A stretch of DNA of 64,000 nucleotides from Diplocloster modestus (GTDB lineage: Bacteria > Bacillota > Clostridia > Lachnospirales > Lachnospiraceae), in assembly GCF_019042245.1 (NCBI RefSeq), contig NZ_JAHQCX010000016.1:1-64000 (forward strand), written 5' to 3'. Numbering within the stretch: the stretch's first letter is position 1; each line of letters begins with the position of its first letter. Below are positions 63,800 to 64,000 of the stretch, in pieces. Made by a program: the position numbers and the translations under genes. The notes under the pieces were generated by a model. That model did not search any database. It saw only the letters and a program-made list of their open reading frames with translations, and was not told where the DNA came from.

Positions 63800-64000
63800 T
63801 CATTTCTTCTTATCCTTCGCCCGGCTCTTGTAGACATTATGCTTATTTTTACATTGCGGGCTGCAAAATACGGCGCTGGGCCTACTGGCTACAAAGGCTT
63901 GCAGGCAATGTTTACACAGTCGGATAGGTTTATCCGTGTCCGTCAGCATGAAACTGAACATCATCTGCATAGCGAGTATCAGAGAATGAAAATCCAGACG
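63800..64000 (-). CDS. C-terminal part of a zinc-finger protein (runs off window)
   Basis: The last 66 residues of a frame open to base 64000 end RLCKHCLQAFVASRPSAVFC, SPQCKNKHNVYKSRAKDKKK. CKHC and CSPQC form a four-Cys zinc site followed by a basic tail, as at the end of DUF6076-type proteins of Clostridia. Only the C-terminus is in the window. The RhuM-like fragment begins 18 bases after its stop. Confidence 0.6.
   Translation of the reverse strand, partial: RLDFHSLILAMQMMFSFMLTDTDKPIRLCKHCLQAFVASRPSAVFCSPQCKNKHNVYKSRAKDKKK

Overview
The window reads as the chromosome of a low-to-moderate GC Clostridia bacterium, most likely a gut Lachnospiraceae. The evidence is strong AGGAGG-type ribosome sites, frequent GTG/TTG starts, anaerobic glycyl-radical chemistry, a CD1871A/NapH-type redox pair, CopA-CsoR and CadA metal defence, and a siphophage prophage of Firmicutes type. 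No 16S gene is present, so genus is not assignable from sequence alone.

Bases 1 to about 36,540 are one prophage whose right end lies at the 3' end of a tRNA-Val(CAC) gene (36546-36618) and whose left end, with lysis genes and the other att site, is outside the window. Read leftwards from the integrase it holds: a lysogeny and control zone (33-36.5 kb: integrase, CI-type S24 repressor, Cro-like and other small repressors, several palindromic operators, one lone membrane-protein gene); an early zone of many short overlapping genes with an HD phosphohydrolase, a Sak4-like ATPase, an SSB-like protein, an ERCC4-type nuclease, a CHC2 zinc-finger protein and a DUF927 helicase beside a cluster of GTTAC repeats (24-32 kb); a PAPS-reductase-like protein and unknown small genes (21-24 kb); a LexA-like DNA-binding protein, a second tyrosine recombinase and a sigma-70-like late regulator (19-21 kb); an independent two-gene cargo operon with an endonuclease/exonuclease/phosphatase protein and an unknown partner (17.4-18.9 kb); and the late operon (1-17.3 kb): terminases, SPP1-type portal, MuF head protein, a Prp-like protease, scaffold, capsid, connectors, major tail protein, frameshifted tail chaperones, tape measure, Dit, tail hub and collagen-like tail tips.

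The most notable prophage features are a phage-encoded Prp protease next to scaffold and capsid genes that both carry a Prp-like LQLFA site; a MuF head protein carrying a C-terminal zincin domain with a tiny overlapping partner gene and a terminator; an ~89-residue module shared by the C-termini of capsid and major tail protein; two pairs of related regulators encoded tail-to-tail with overlapping 3' ends; a 56-nt candidate small RNA under a symmetrical operator; and a nuclease cargo operon with its own promoter and terminator.

Bases 36,620 to 64,000 are chromosomal and made of short operons: copper export (copA with a fused copZ, csoR), PadR-controlled MATE efflux, a decayed MBL-fold gene, a CD1871A/NapH-type ferredoxin pair, a methyltransferase, an Lgt-like protein, a TetR-controlled MacAB-like efflux system, a Zn/Cd-type ATPase with a separate HMA protein, citrate synthase with a TetR-type regulator, a glycyl-radical enzyme with its activase, a DeoR regulator and small metallopeptidase, a ZIP metal transporter, a small ABC exporter, and fragments at the right edge. 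Intergenic spaces here carry unusual repeats: a 43-bp inverted repeat, a 95-bp tandem duplication and a dispersed 62-bp-type repeat.
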